Assembly (NCBI GenBank): GCA_009377755.1
Contig: WHTM01000013.1
Coordinates: forward strand, 47,489-111,488
Direction: 5' to 3'
Length of the DNA stretch: 64,000 nt
From: Hyphomicrobiales bacterium
GTDB lineage: Bacteria; Pseudomonadota; Alphaproteobacteria; Rhizobiales; Xanthobacteraceae
Under the pieces are notes generated by a model. It was not told the origin of the DNA. It worked only from the letters and a program-made list of their open reading frames with translations, and searched no databases. Within the stretch, counting starts at the first letter, position 1, and each line of letters opens with the position of its first letter. Both the position numbers and the translations under genes were made by a program. Shown one piece after another: positions 1 through 7,640 of this stretch.

Positions 1-486
1 GTGCATGTGCCGGCGACCCGCCTCCTCATCACCGGCGCGGTGCACATCAGCCAGGTGCTGGCGCCGATCGCCGCGCTGCTCGGCTATGACGTCACCATCG
101 TCGATCCGCGCACGGCGTTCGCCTCGATCGAGCGGTTTCCCGACGTGAAGGTCATTGCCGAATGGCCTGACGCGGCGCTGCCGCCGCTCGGCATCGACCG
201 CTACACCGCGTTCGTCGCGCTCACCCACGATCCAAAAATCGACGATCCGGCACTGCTGCATGCGCTCGCGCGGGGCTGCTTCTATATCGGCGCGCTCGGC
301 TCGAAGAAGACGCATGCACGGCGCGTGGAACGGCTGAAGGCGCAAGGGCTCACCGACGCCGCCGTCGCACGCATCCATGCGCCGATCGGCATCGACATCG
401 GTGCCGTGTCGCCGGCGGAGATCGCGGTCGCCATCATGGCGCAGGTCACGGCGCGGCTGCGCCAGAGCGCCGAGGGCAACACATGA
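1..486 (+). CDS. XdhC/CoxI-family molybdoenzyme maturation protein, 3' part only
   Basis: The reading frame is open from the first base, so the gene starts outside the window and only about 161 C-terminal residues are seen. The visible part is the Rossmann-like half of XdhC/CoxI proteins: a beta-strand with LLITGAVHISQVLAPIAALL near the start, then VTIVDPR, FVALTHDPKIDDPAL and YIGALGSKKTHARR, which are typical of this family. XdhC proteins bind molybdenum cofactor and help insert it into xanthine dehydrogenase or CO-dehydrogenase-type enzymes; that role is family knowledge. The stop overlaps the next start (ATGA at 483-486), so the two genes are probably translated together. The neighbour also handles molybdopterin, which supports the call. 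Confidence 0.88.
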   Translation: MHVPATRLLITGAVHISQVLAPIAALLGYDVTIVDPRTAFASIERFPDVKVIAEWPDAALPPLGIDRYTAFVALTHDPKIDDPALLHALARGCFYIGALGSKKTHARRVERLKAQGLTDAAVARIHAPIGIDIGAVSPAEIAVAIMAQVTARLRQSAEGNT

Positions 487-2102
487 AATTCGGTCCGGTT
501 GCACCCGCGGAGGCGCTTGGCGGCACGGCGGTTCACACCATTCGTCAGGGTCCGCTGGTGCTCAAGAAGGGCACGCTGATCGGCTCCAAGGAGGTGATGG
601 CGCTGGAGCAGGCCGGCATCTCGAAGATCGTCGTGGCGCGGCTCGATCCGGGCGATGTTTCGGAGGACCATGCAGCCGCCGAGATTGCCGGCGCGGTCGC
701 CGGCCCCGGCGTTCGCGTCGATCGCGCCTTCACCGGCCGCTGCAATCTGTTCGCCGAGGGCGCCGGCGTGCTGGTGGCCGACAAGGACTCCGTCGACCGT
801 CTCAACCGTATCGACGAGGCGATCACCTTCGCGACGCTGCCGGCCTACAAGCCGGTGGTGGAGGGGGAGATGATCGCGACGGTGAAGATCATTCCCTTCG
901 CGGTCGCGGCGGCGCCGCGCGATGCCGCGCTTGCGCTGGCGGCGGCGGTGAAGTCGATCGTTCGTGTCGAGCCCTATTGCATCCGCAAGCTCGGCGTCGT
1001 GTCCACCCTGCTGCCCGGACTGTCGCCAAAGATCGTCGACAAGACGCTGAAGGTGACGGCGGAGCGGATCGCGCCCGCCGGTGCCAGGATCGTCGCCGAA
1101 CGGCGTGTGCCGCATGACCAGGCCGCGCTCGCGGCGGCGATCGAGGAGGTGCTCAACGACGGCGCGGAGCTGGTCATCGTGTTCGGCGCCTCCGCCATTG
1201 CGGACCGGCGCGACGTGATCCCCTCGGCGATCGAAGCTGTCGGTGGACGCATCGAGCATTTCGGCATGCCGGTCGATCCCGGCAACCTGATGCTGGTCGG
1301 GACCGCGCGCGATCGCCCCGTGCTTGGCGCGCCGGGCTGCGCGCGCAGCCCGAAGGAGAATGGATTCGACTGGATCCTGATGCGGCTCCTTGCCGGCCTT
1401 CCCGTCGGCCGTGAGGACATCACCGGGCTCGGCGTCGGCGGCCTTCTGATGGAGATCGTCACCCGGCCGCAGCCGCGCGTCGAGCCGGTCGCCGCCGGCA
1501 AGCGGATCGCGGCGGTGGTGCTTGCCGCCGGCCGTTCCACCCGCATGGGCGGGCCCAACAAGCTGCTCGCGGAAATCAACGGCAAACCGCTAGTGCGCAT
1601 CGCCGCCAAGGAGGCGCTGGCCTCGCGCGCCGATCCGGTGATCGTCGTCACCGGGCACCAGCGCGAACAGGTCGAAGCCGCGCTCGCTGGCCTCGACGTG
1701 CATCTGGTGCACAATCCAGATTTTGCCGCCGGCCTCGGGACTTCGCTCAAGGCTGGCGTCGCTGCGGTACCGGCGCAGGTAGATGGCGTCGTCGTCTGCC
1801 TCGGGGACATGCCGCAAGTGAGCGCGGCGCTCATCGACCGGCTGATCGCCGCCTACGACGCGGAGAGGGGCGCGCTGGTGGTTGCGCCTACGCGCGACGG
1901 CCAGCGCGGCAATCCGGTGTTGTGGTCGCGCCGGTTCTTCCCCGACCTCATGGCAATCACCGGTGATGTCGGCGCGCGGCACGTTCTCGCCAGTTATGGC
2001 GAAGCGGTGGTCGAGGTGCCGGTGCAGGAGGCGGGCGCCTTCGTCGATATCGACACGCCGGAGGCTTTGCGCGCGGCGCGCGCCGATATCGCGAGCGCCT
2101 GA
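483..2102 (+). CDS. MoeA-like molybdopterin-binding domain fused to MocA-like nucleotidyltransferase
   Basis: This 539-residue protein has two parts. Residues about 1-330 resemble the molybdopterin-binding fold of MoeA/MogA proteins, including GASAIADRRDVIPSAIE and a GAPGCARSPKENGFD segment. Residues about 342-535 are a nucleotidyltransferase of the MobA/MocA group with LAAGRSTRMGGPNK near residue 347 and VVCLGDMPQV further on. The LAAG (not LAGG) version of this motif is the one usually found in MocA, which attaches CMP to make molybdopterin cytosine dinucleotide, the cofactor of xanthine dehydrogenase-type enzymes. The ATGA overlap with the XdhC-like gene fits a maturation operon. The CTP preference is inferred from the motif, not shown. 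Confidence 0.9.
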   Translation: MKFGPVAPAEALGGTAVHTIRQGPLVLKKGTLIGSKEVMALEQAGISKIVVARLDPGDVSEDHAAAEIAGAVAGPGVRVDRAFTGRCNLFAEGAGVLVADKDSVDRLNRIDEAITFATLPAYKPVVEGEMIATVKIIPFAVAAAPRDAALALAAAVKSIVRVEPYCIRKLGVVSTLLPGLSPKIVDKTLKVTAERIAPAGARIVAERRVPHDQAALAAAIEEVLNDGAELVIVFGASAIADRRDVIPSAIEAVGGRIEHFGMPVDPGNLMLVGTARDRPVLGAPGCARSPKENGFDWILMRLLAGLPVGREDITGLGVGGLLMEIVTRPQPRVEPVAAGKRIAAVVLAAGRSTRMGGPNKLLAEINGKPLVRIAAKEALASRADPVIVVTGHQREQVEAALAGLDVHLVHNPDFAAGLGTSLKAGVAAVPAQVDGVVVCLGDMPQVSAALIDRLIAAYDAERGALVVAPTRDGQRGNPVLWSRRFFPDLMAITGDVGARHVLASYGEAVVEVPVQEAGAFVDIDTPEALRAARADIASA

Positions 2103-2429
2103 CCCGCAGTCACGGTTCGACGGCGCGCCGCAGCCGCGCTTCGCAGGTGCCGGCTGCCACGCAATTTTCCGGTATGCCGAAGCGCATCGTCATCATCGAT
2201 GGTCATCCGCGGATTCCAGCCGCGAACGGCGTCTTCGCAATCGTTCGAAGACATCATTAAAGTTTTAATCAAAGGCGATCATCTAAAATTTTATGTTGAT
2301 TATCTGAAAATATGACAAGTATTAAATGAAGTATTGATGTGCCTTGTCTTCAAAATGACTGGCACAACTTAGCGTCGACTCAAAGCGTTTGTGACAAAAG
2401 TGGCTCCGTCAAGAGGGCAGGGGTCACGA
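2103..2429. other. Intergenic region with an AT-rich block
   Basis: There is no gene in these 327 bases. The stretch about 2250-2345 is strikingly AT-rich against the GC-rich background, with runs such as TTAAAGTTTTAAT and TAAAATTTTATG, and it lies before the exported cysteine peptidase gene. It is the natural place for that gene's promoter, but no convincing -35/-10 pair can be fixed by eye. A short ribosome-binding stretch (AGAGGGCAGGGG) sits just before the ATG at 2430. Confidence 0.5.
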
Positions 2430-3059
2430 ATGCCAAAAATAATCGGAAAACTACTGAGAGGAGTAGGCGCCGCCGGCCTTGTGCTCACGGCGGTCATGGG
2501 GTCGGCCGCGGCCGTCCCGGTGGAGCGGGTTCTCTATTCACCGGTGGGCGGCATGACCGGGCCGCCGATCGGCTGGGTCGATTTCTGCAACGATCAGCCC
2601 AAGGAGTGCGCAACCCGGACGAAGAGCCCGCGCGACGTGGTGCTGTCCGCCGCAGCCTGGCGCGATCTTCTTCGCATCAACCACCACGTCAATACGGTCA
2701 TCAAGCCGCTCACCGACATCGAGCATTGGGGAGCGGTCGAGAAGTGGTCCTATCCGGATGACGGCTACGGCGACTGCGAGGACTACGTCCTGCTGAAGCG
2801 GCGCCTGCTGATCCAGGCCGGCTGGCCGCGCGAGGCCCTGCTGATCACAGTCGTGCGCGACACGAAGGGCGACGGCCATGCCGTCCTTACCGCGCGCACC
2901 AACAAGGGGGAATTCATTCTCGACAATCAGAACGAGAAGGTCCTGCCATGGACCGAAACCGGTTACTGGTTCGTCAAGCGCCAGTCGCAGTCGGATCCGA
3001 ATGTGTGGGTGATCCTGAGCGACCCGCGCCCGGCGACCGCCACGGCAACGTCGCGCTGA
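2430..3059 (+). CDS. Exported transglutaminase-like cysteine peptidase (BTLCP family)
   Basis: The 209-residue protein begins with a signal peptide (charged MPKIIGKLLR, hydrophobic GLVLTAVMG, AAA cleavage region), so it should act in the periplasm. It carries the catalytic triad of the bacterial transglutaminase-like cysteine proteinase family (DUF920): Cys in DGYGDCEDYVLLKR near residue 115, His in GDGHAVLTA near 150 and Asp in FILDNQ near 165. Relatives in other bacteria sit next to cyclic-di-GMP and adhesin genes (LapG-like), but none is seen here, so the substrate is unknown. The ATG at 2430 is preferred over one 39 bases upstream because it has a purine-rich ribosome-binding site and gives a clean signal peptide. 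A strong terminator follows. Confidence 0.87.
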   Translation: MPKIIGKLLRGVGAAGLVLTAVMGSAAAVPVERVLYSPVGGMTGPPIGWVDFCNDQPKECATRTKSPRDVVLSAAAWRDLLRINHHVNTVIKPLTDIEHWGAVEKWSYPDDGYGDCEDYVLLKRRLLIQAGWPREALLITVVRDTKGDGHAVLTARTNKGEFILDNQNEKVLPWTETGYWFVKRQSQSDPNVWVILSDPRPATATATSR

Positions 3060-3131
3060 GGTGACGCAAAAAGGACGGTTCGCGAGCCCGGTCGCGTCCC
3101 CACGCCTCCCCGTCCCCAGACCGGGTTCGCC

Positions 3132-3170
3132 GCGGCCGGCTCTCCCCCCAGAGCCGGCCGCACTTTTTTT
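3132..3170 (+). terminator. Strong intrinsic terminator
   Basis: A perfect 12-bp stem (GCGGCCGGCTCT at 3132-3143 pairing with 3150-3161) has a loop of six C residues. Seven T residues follow at 3164-3170. It lies about 70 bases after the stop of the cysteine peptidase gene and is oriented to end its transcript before the converging carbonic anhydrase gene. Confidence 0.9.
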
Positions 3171-3270
3171 CTTACTTTTCCCTCCCTGCTTGCTGGGGTG
3201 GGTCGCTGGCGGGCGCGCGGGGGCGGGGAGGGACAAGCCCCCTTGCGAAAAACTCGCCAAGCGGAGGAAA

Positions 3271-3801
3271 CTACCCGATCCGCTTCAGTCCCCTCGTGTA
3301 TTGGTTCCACCGCTTTACGTACCAGTCGGCCGCCCAGGTGAGGCGGCCGATCGCCTCATCGTCCAACGTGCGGGTGGCCTTCGCGGGGCGACCGACGATC
3401 AGCGAATTGTCGGGGAATTCCTTACCTTCCGTCACCAATGCGCCGGCGCCGACGAGGCAGTTGCGGCCGATGCGCGAGCCGTTGAGCAGGATCGCGCCCA
3501 TGCCGACGAGGCTGTTCGCCGCGATGTTGCAGCCGTGCAGCACGACGTTATGCCCGATGGTGCATTGCGGGCCGATCGTCAGCGGAAAAGTCTTGTCAGT
3601 ATGCAGTGTGCAATTCTCTTGCACGTTGGAGCCCTCGCCGAGCTCGATCCATTCGTTGTCGCCGCGCAGCACCGATCCGAACCACACACTCGCATTGGCC
3701 TTCAGGCGCACCCGCCCGATCAGCACGGCGGTATCGGCGACGTAGTAATGGCCCGGATCGGGGAGATCCGGACTCTGCCCGTCGAGTTCGTAGATCGGCA
3801 T
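3271..3801 (-). CDS. Gamma-class carbonic anhydrase family protein
   Basis: The 176-residue protein is a left-handed beta-helix of hexapeptide repeats (for example IGPQCTIGHNVVLHGCNI and LVGMGAILLNGSRIG). It has the ligand arrangement of gamma carbonic anhydrase/YrdA/PaaY proteins: His in CTLHTD, then GHNVVLHGC with two further His. It also keeps the SVWFGSVLRGD start of the helix. Members are trimers with metal between subunits; some hydrate CO2 while others have no proven activity, so the activity here is not certain. Length is typical. It converges on the cysteine peptidase gene across the terminator at 3132-3170. Confidence 0.9.
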   Translation of the reverse strand: MPIYELDGQSPDLPDPGHYYVADTAVLIGRVRLKANASVWFGSVLRGDNEWIELGEGSNVQENCTLHTDKTFPLTIGPQCTIGHNVVLHGCNIAANSLVGMGAILLNGSRIGRNCLVGAGALVTEGKEFPDNSLIVGRPAKATRTLDDEAIGRLTWAADWYVKRWNQYTRGLKRIG

Positions 3802-3880
3802 GCCTGCGCACCTTTTATTTTTGAAGGGGCGAAACTGCCACGGACGGGCAGGCTTGGCGAGGCGAGGGACAGACTGGCGG

Positions 3881-4209
3881 CTAGAAGCGCAGCGCCTCGA
3901 GCGCCATCACGACCATCGTGCCCGACATGAGGCTCCAGATGCCGGCGATGATGGTGGAGGTCATCACCGTGCAAAACCTGCGGTGATCGCGCCGCACGCG
4001 CAGGGTGACGCGCATGATGATCAAAGGTGCCGCGAAGGCGAGGAACGGCACCGCGGCAAACGTGGATGGCTTCGGGCTGTGTTCGAGCAGGCGAAAGCTC
4101 CGGCGGGCGTCTGGGTCGCGGCCTGATAGCCGGTGGCAAGCAGACCGGCGATGGCGAAGCCGAATGCCGGCGCCAGGAGCGACTGCAGCGACTCCGGGGA
4201 CATGACCAT
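3881..4209 (-). pseudogene. Small three-helix membrane protein (DUF6949-like), broken by a frameshift
   Basis: Two reading frames together make one coherent membrane protein of about 108 residues. The first frame starts at ATG 4209 (MVMSPESLQSLLAPAFGFAI, then AGLLATGYQ). Near 4099-4101 the frame must shift by one net base to continue as SFRLLEHSP, then FAAVPFLAFAAPLIIMR, TSTIIAGIWSLMSGTMVVM and ALEALRF, with stop at 3881-3883. Each half alone is truncated, and together they give three evenly spaced hydrophobic segments. The resemblance to DUF6949 proteins of Bradyrhizobium relatives is from memory. Either the gene is inactivated or the sequence has an error here. A CtrA-type site lies 68 bases upstream. 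Confidence 0.7.
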
Positions 4210-4276
4210 GCAGACGCCACCACGACAGGGGACCTCGGCTATTGTCCCCATTCGGCGGCGCCGGCCAAGCTTATCG

Positions 4277-4292
4277 TTAAGAAAAGGTTAAC
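4277..4292. promoter_or_regulatory. Candidate CtrA-binding site (TTAA-N7-TTAAC)
   Basis: The sequence GTTAAGAAAAGGTTAACG contains TTAA at 4277-4280, a seven-base spacer, and TTAAC at 4288-4292. This is an exact match to the full CtrA box of alphaproteobacteria. It sits between two diverging membrane-protein genes, the frameshifted small protein (start 4209) and the anchored protein (start 4401), so it could control either or both. Binding is inferred from the match only. Confidence 0.65.
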
Positions 4293-4400
4293 GGTCGTGT
4301 CGGAACAAGGCGGCCCGGTCCGCATTCGCCGTGGCATACTCAAGTCCGATTCGTTCCGGAATGGCACCGCCGATCACGCGTTGCGGCGCAGGATTAGGGA

Positions 4401-5132
4401 ATGATCTCGGTCGCTGGAGCAACGACATCGTCACGCCGGGGGCACCACCGCAGAGTCTCGCGGGGCCTGCTGCTGCTGCCGCTGCTGCTGTTGTGCGCCG
4501 TGGTCGTGCTCGCCGCCGCCTACGTCAGCTACGTGCTATGGCCGCGTTGGCCGGGCCCCGCGGTGGCGCCGAATGCACCGGCCCTGCCGATCATCGTCGG
4601 CGAGGTGACGTTCAACGTTCCGCCCGCGGCAATCCGCGTCCCGGTGCAGCGCAAGCCCGGCGTGCAGGAGCGCATCGACCTCGCGTTCCTGTGGCCTTCG
4701 CTCGGTCCGCCGGACAGCGCCAAGCCGCCTCTTGCGCTTGCGGCGCACGCCGAGCCGAAGCCGATCGACCGCGTGTTCGTCACCATCACCGCCACCAACG
4801 GTGCTTTGGCGCCGGCCGAGCGGCTCAAGACCATCTACCCGCGCTACACCGCCCAGGAGCCGGAGCCGACTTCCACCGGGCTGGTGGCGTTGAGCTTTCG
4901 TGACGGAACGCCCTACCAGGGTGAGGACCTCGTCTATTCGGCATCTGATCCGGAGCGATTCTTCATCCGCTGCACCCATGACGGGCCTGGCCCTACGCCC
5001 GGGACGTGCCTGGCCGAGCGACGCATGCGCAGCGCCGACGTTATCGTGCGCTTTCCGCGCGAGTGGCTCTCGGATTGGCGGGCGGTGGCAAGCGGCATCG
5101 ACCGGCTGATCGTCAGCCTCAAGCCGCATTGA
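4401..5132 (+). CDS. Membrane-anchored hypothetical protein
   Basis: I do not recognise a family. The 243-residue protein has a short basic N-terminus (about 20 residues), one strong membrane segment (LLLLPLLLLCAVVVLAAAYV region, residues about 20-42), and a soluble remainder that should face the periplasm. The soluble part has alternating strand-like segments (IIVGEVTFNVP, RVFVTITATNG, GLVALSFRDG, EDLVYSASD) and two Cys (FFIRCTHDG and GTCLAERR) about 15 residues apart that could form a disulfide. The ATG at 4401 follows an AGGATTAGGGA ribosome-binding stretch. The CtrA-type box 108 bases upstream suggests cell-cycle control, and an envelope role is only a guess. Confidence 0.75.
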   Translation: MISVAGATTSSRRGHHRRVSRGLLLLPLLLLCAVVVLAAAYVSYVLWPRWPGPAVAPNAPALPIIVGEVTFNVPPAAIRVPVQRKPGVQERIDLAFLWPSLGPPDSAKPPLALAAHAEPKPIDRVFVTITATNGALAPAERLKTIYPRYTAQEPEPTSTGLVALSFRDGTPYQGEDLVYSASDPERFFIRCTHDGPGPTPGTCLAERRMRSADVIVRFPREWLSDWRAVASGIDRLIVSLKPH

Positions 5133-5238
5133 TGATCCGGGTCCCCGGTAGCTTTGCCGAAACGAAACTGGGACCCCGCATCCTACGATGCACCGCTTCG
5201 CGCTGCGCCGCGTGCGAGGAACGCTACTACGCCTGTGC

Positions 5239-5448
5239 CTATTCCAGGTCCGCCTCCAGGATCGCCATCTGGAAATTGTAGGAGCGATCCTCGTCCTCGT
5301 CGTCGACGAACAGGACGCCGACGAACTCCTCGCCGACATAGACCTCGGCGGAATCGTCCTTGCGCGGTCGCGGCACCACACGGATGCGGGCGTTGCCGAA
5401 CAGCTTGCGCAGGTAGGCCTCGATCTTGCGGATTTCTTGAACGTCCAC
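5239..5448 (-). CDS. DUF3126 family protein
   Basis: A 69-residue acidic protein matching DUF3126, a small family found almost only in Hyphomicrobiales and relatives. It reads MDVQEIRKIEAYLRKLFGNA, then RIRVVPRPRKDDSAEVYV and an acidic DDEDEDRSYNFQMAIL end. The start is GTG at 5446-5448, chosen because TAAGGAGG lies four bases upstream and the family begins with this sequence. No function is known for the family. It stands alone, with a repeat-rich intergenic region upstream. Confidence 0.9.
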   Translation of the reverse strand: MDVQEIRKIEAYLRKLFGNARIRVVPRPRKDDSAEVYVGEEFVGVLFVDDEDEDRSYNFQMAILEADLE

Positions 5449-5483
5449 GTTGCCTCCTTATCGCCGTGACGGCGTCGCACTCG

Positions 5484-5720
5484 TGTGGTGGTTCAGAAGT
5501 TCTCTCTGCTTTAGCCGCGAATCCACCAAGAGAACTTCCAAACCAAAACCACACTGGACTCATAGAGTTGCTAATGTCGCGACCCAAACAGATGCATCCG
5601 CATCTGTTTGGACCCCCACCGCTCTAAACGTTAGTGGGCTGACTTGTCCCAACATTTGGGAACCCAAGTGCTGGGGCCAGGCCACTAGCGGACGCCCGCA
5701 AATGGATTGGCAGACTGCGG
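5484..5720. repeat. Mosaic of intergenic palindromes, variant copy of the two-hairpin repeat
   Basis: This gene-free stretch is packed with inverted repeats. An imperfect stem (5484-5505 with 5529-5554, GTGGTGGTTCAGAAGTTC type) is followed by the linker GACTCATAGAGTTGCTAATG. Next comes a perfect 12-bp hairpin (CCAAACAGATGC at 5584-5595 with 5600-5611). Further on is a hairpin at about 5648-5675 (CCCAACATTTGGG facing CCCAAGTGCTGGG). The linker matches, in reverse orientation, the repeat copies at 8591-8750 and 40202-40313, but the second stem has an unrelated sequence. It lies between DUF3126 and cysE. Confidence 0.8.
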
Positions 5721-5721
5721 G

Positions 5722-6546
5722 TCAGCGTCCAACGTCCTGGAACAATTGATCCATGCTTCGCGCCGGCTCCGGGCATCCGGCCTCGCCGACGACCCTCGCC
5801 GGAATGCCGGCGACGGTCGTGTTATGTGGCACCGGCTTGAGCACCACCGAGCCGGCGGCGACGCGGGCGCAATGGCCGATTTCGATATTGCCGAGAATCT
5901 TCGCGCCGGCGCCGATCATGACGCCGCGGCGAATCTTCGGATGGCGGTCCTCGTGCTCCTTGCCGGTCCCGCCGAGCGTCACGTCATGCAGCATCGAGAC
6001 GTCGTCCTCGATGACCGCCGTCTCCCCCACGACCAGCCCGGTGGCATGGTCGAGAAAGATGCCGCGCCCGATCCGCGCCGCCGGATGGATGTCGCACTGG
6101 AATGCCGCCGACGCACGGCTCTGCAAGGCATAGGCGAAATCCTTGCGGCCCTGGTTCCACAGCCAGTGCGCCAACCGGTGCGTCTGGATGGCGTGAAAGC
6201 CCTTGTAATAGAGTACCGGCTCGATGCAGCGGTGCGTCGCCGGATCGCGGTCGACCGTTGCCACGATATCGGCGCGGAACGAGTTGCCGATCGACGGCTC
6301 GGTCTCGATCGCATCGGCGAACACCTGGCGGATCAGCTCGCCGGAAATGTCGGGGCGATCGAGCCGGTCGGCAAGCCGGTGCACCACCGCGGCTTCCAGC
6401 GTGTCGTGGTGCAGGATGGTCGAATACAGGAAGGTCGAAAGCTCCGGCTCGCGGCGCACGATTTCCTCGGCCTCCTTGCGGATGCGTGCCCACACCGGAT
6501 CAACCTTGTCGAGCGCGGCGCTCGGCCGTGTCTGATAGTGCGCCAT
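5722..6546 (-). CDS. cysE: Serine O-acetyltransferase
   Basis: The 274-residue enzyme transfers acetyl from acetyl-CoA to L-serine, the first step of cysteine synthesis, in the cytoplasm. The N-terminal helical domain (DPVWARIRKEAEEIVRREP onward) is followed by the hexapeptide beta-helix. That helix has the conserved FQCDIHPAARIGRGIFLDHA, then GVVIGE-like GLVVGETAVIEDD and VTLGGTGKEHEDRHPKI. Length and order match CysE. ATG 6546 (MAHYQTRPS) is chosen over an in-frame start 45 bases upstream because GGGAG lies nine bases before it. The short C-terminal tail ends in QLFQDVGR rather than the Ile-terminated peptide that docks into O-acetylserine sulfhydrylase in enterics. Confidence 0.93.
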   Translation of the reverse strand: MAHYQTRPSAALDKVDPVWARIRKEAEEIVRREPELSTFLYSTILHHDTLEAAVVHRLADRLDRPDISGELIRQVFADAIETEPSIGNSFRADIVATVDRDPATHRCIEPVLYYKGFHAIQTHRLAHWLWNQGRKDFAYALQSRASAAFQCDIHPAARIGRGIFLDHATGLVVGETAVIEDDVSMLHDVTLGGTGKEHEDRHPKIRRGVMIGAGAKILGNIEIGHCARVAAGSVVLKPVPHNTTVAGIPARVVGEAGCPEPARSMDQLFQDVGR

Positions 6547-6692
6547 GGCGGTACTCCCAGCGGGATATCGAACGGAGCGATATTCTAGCACATGCGGACC
6601 GCGAACATATTTGCCCGCGAGCCGCTCCGCCAGGGCCCGGCAGGAACAAATGTTGCTTGAATCTCCAACGCGTTAGCGGAACCAGCCGAAAT

Positions 6693-7640
6693 CTACCGGC
6701 CGTTCAGGCGTCCTGGCCGGAGAGATGCGGCATCGGCGCGGCTTGCGCCGCGGCGGTCGAGCCGGGCGATGAAGTCGAGGATCGCGGCGGCGAACTGGTC
6801 GTTCCGATCGCCGGCGACCATGTGCTGCGCGCCGCCGACGTCGAGATATTCGGCGTGCGGTACCAGCTCCAGGAACTCGCGCGCGTGAGCCTCCTGCACA
6901 ATCTCCGACGATGCTCCGCGCACCAGCAAGGCCGGTTGCGTGATGCGCCGCGCGGCGCGAACCATCTTCTCCTCGGCCTCCGGGCGGCTGCCGCCGACGG
7001 ATCGCTGTCCCTCGATGAAGCGCGGGTCCCAGTGCCAGCGCCAGCGGCCGTCGGCATGCAGCCGCAGGTTCTTCTTCAGGCCTTCGTGCGAGCGCGGGCG
7101 CGGGCGGTGCGGTAAATAGGCGGCGACCGCATCGGCGGCATCGGCGACGGTGGCAAATCCCTCGCGCGCGTGCGCGCTCATGAAGGCCTGAATCTTTGCG
7201 ATCCCGGAACGGTCGACGCGCGGCGTGATGTCGACCAGGACCAGCGCGGAAAACAGCGGCGCCGTTCCAGCCTCGGCAGCCTGGCCCTCGGCGAGCAGTG
7301 CGGCGATGCCGCCGAGCGAGGCGCCGATCATCACCGGCGCCTCCCCGGACCGCGCCGTCAACGCGCCGGCGAGCGAGCGCACGTCTGCGGCGAAGGCCGG
7401 GAACCCGTAGGCGCCGCTTTCCACCCACTCGGAATCGCCATGTCCCCGCTGGTCGACCGCATAGGCGACGCGGCCGGCGCGGGCGATGGCGATGGCGGTG
7501 TTGCGCCACGCGTGCCGGGTCTGTCCGCCGCCGTGCAACAGCAGGACAGGCGCGCCGCGCCGGCCGAACACGTCGGCGATCAGGATATTGCCTTCGGCGC
7601 CGGTGAAAGTCGCCTGCGCCGGTTGGTTGTGCGTTGTCAT
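6693..7640 (-). CDS. Alpha/beta hydrolase
   Basis: A 315-residue alpha/beta-hydrolase-fold protein. Visible landmarks are the oxyanion-hole LLLHGGGQTRHAW (near residue 33), DQRGHGDSEW, the nucleophile elbow MIGASLGGIAAL (Ser near residue 106), and a late GGAQHMVAG that supplies the His. The acid residue position has SSEIV where SDIV is common, so Glu may take the place of Asp. The substrate cannot be told. Its start overlaps the stop of the upstream hydrolase by ATGA (7637-7640), so the two hydrolases are co-transcribed. No signal peptide. Confidence 0.85.
   Translation of the reverse strand: MTTHNQPAQATFTGAEGNILIADVFGRRGAPVLLLHGGGQTRHAWRNTAIAIARAGRVAYAVDQRGHGDSEWVESGAYGFPAFAADVRSLAGALTARSGEAPVMIGASLGGIAALLAEGQAAEAGTAPLFSALVLVDITPRVDRSGIAKIQAFMSAHAREGFATVADAADAVAAYLPHRPRPRSHEGLKKNLRLHADGRWRWHWDPRFIEGQRSVGGSRPEAEEKMVRAARRITQPALLVRGASSEIVQEAHAREFLELVPHAEYLDVGGAQHMVAGDRNDQFAAAILDFIARLDRRGASRADAASLRPGRLNGR

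Noticed and set aside
282..1259. Long minus-strand open frame of 325 codons
   Set aside because: Rich in Arg, His, Asp and Gly with no family pattern; it mirrors the XdhC and MoeA/MocA genes in GC-rich DNA.
3720..4223. 167-codon minus-strand frame across the frameshifted small gene
   Set aside because: It lies in the third frame, is Arg/His-rich and does not contain either half of the membrane protein.
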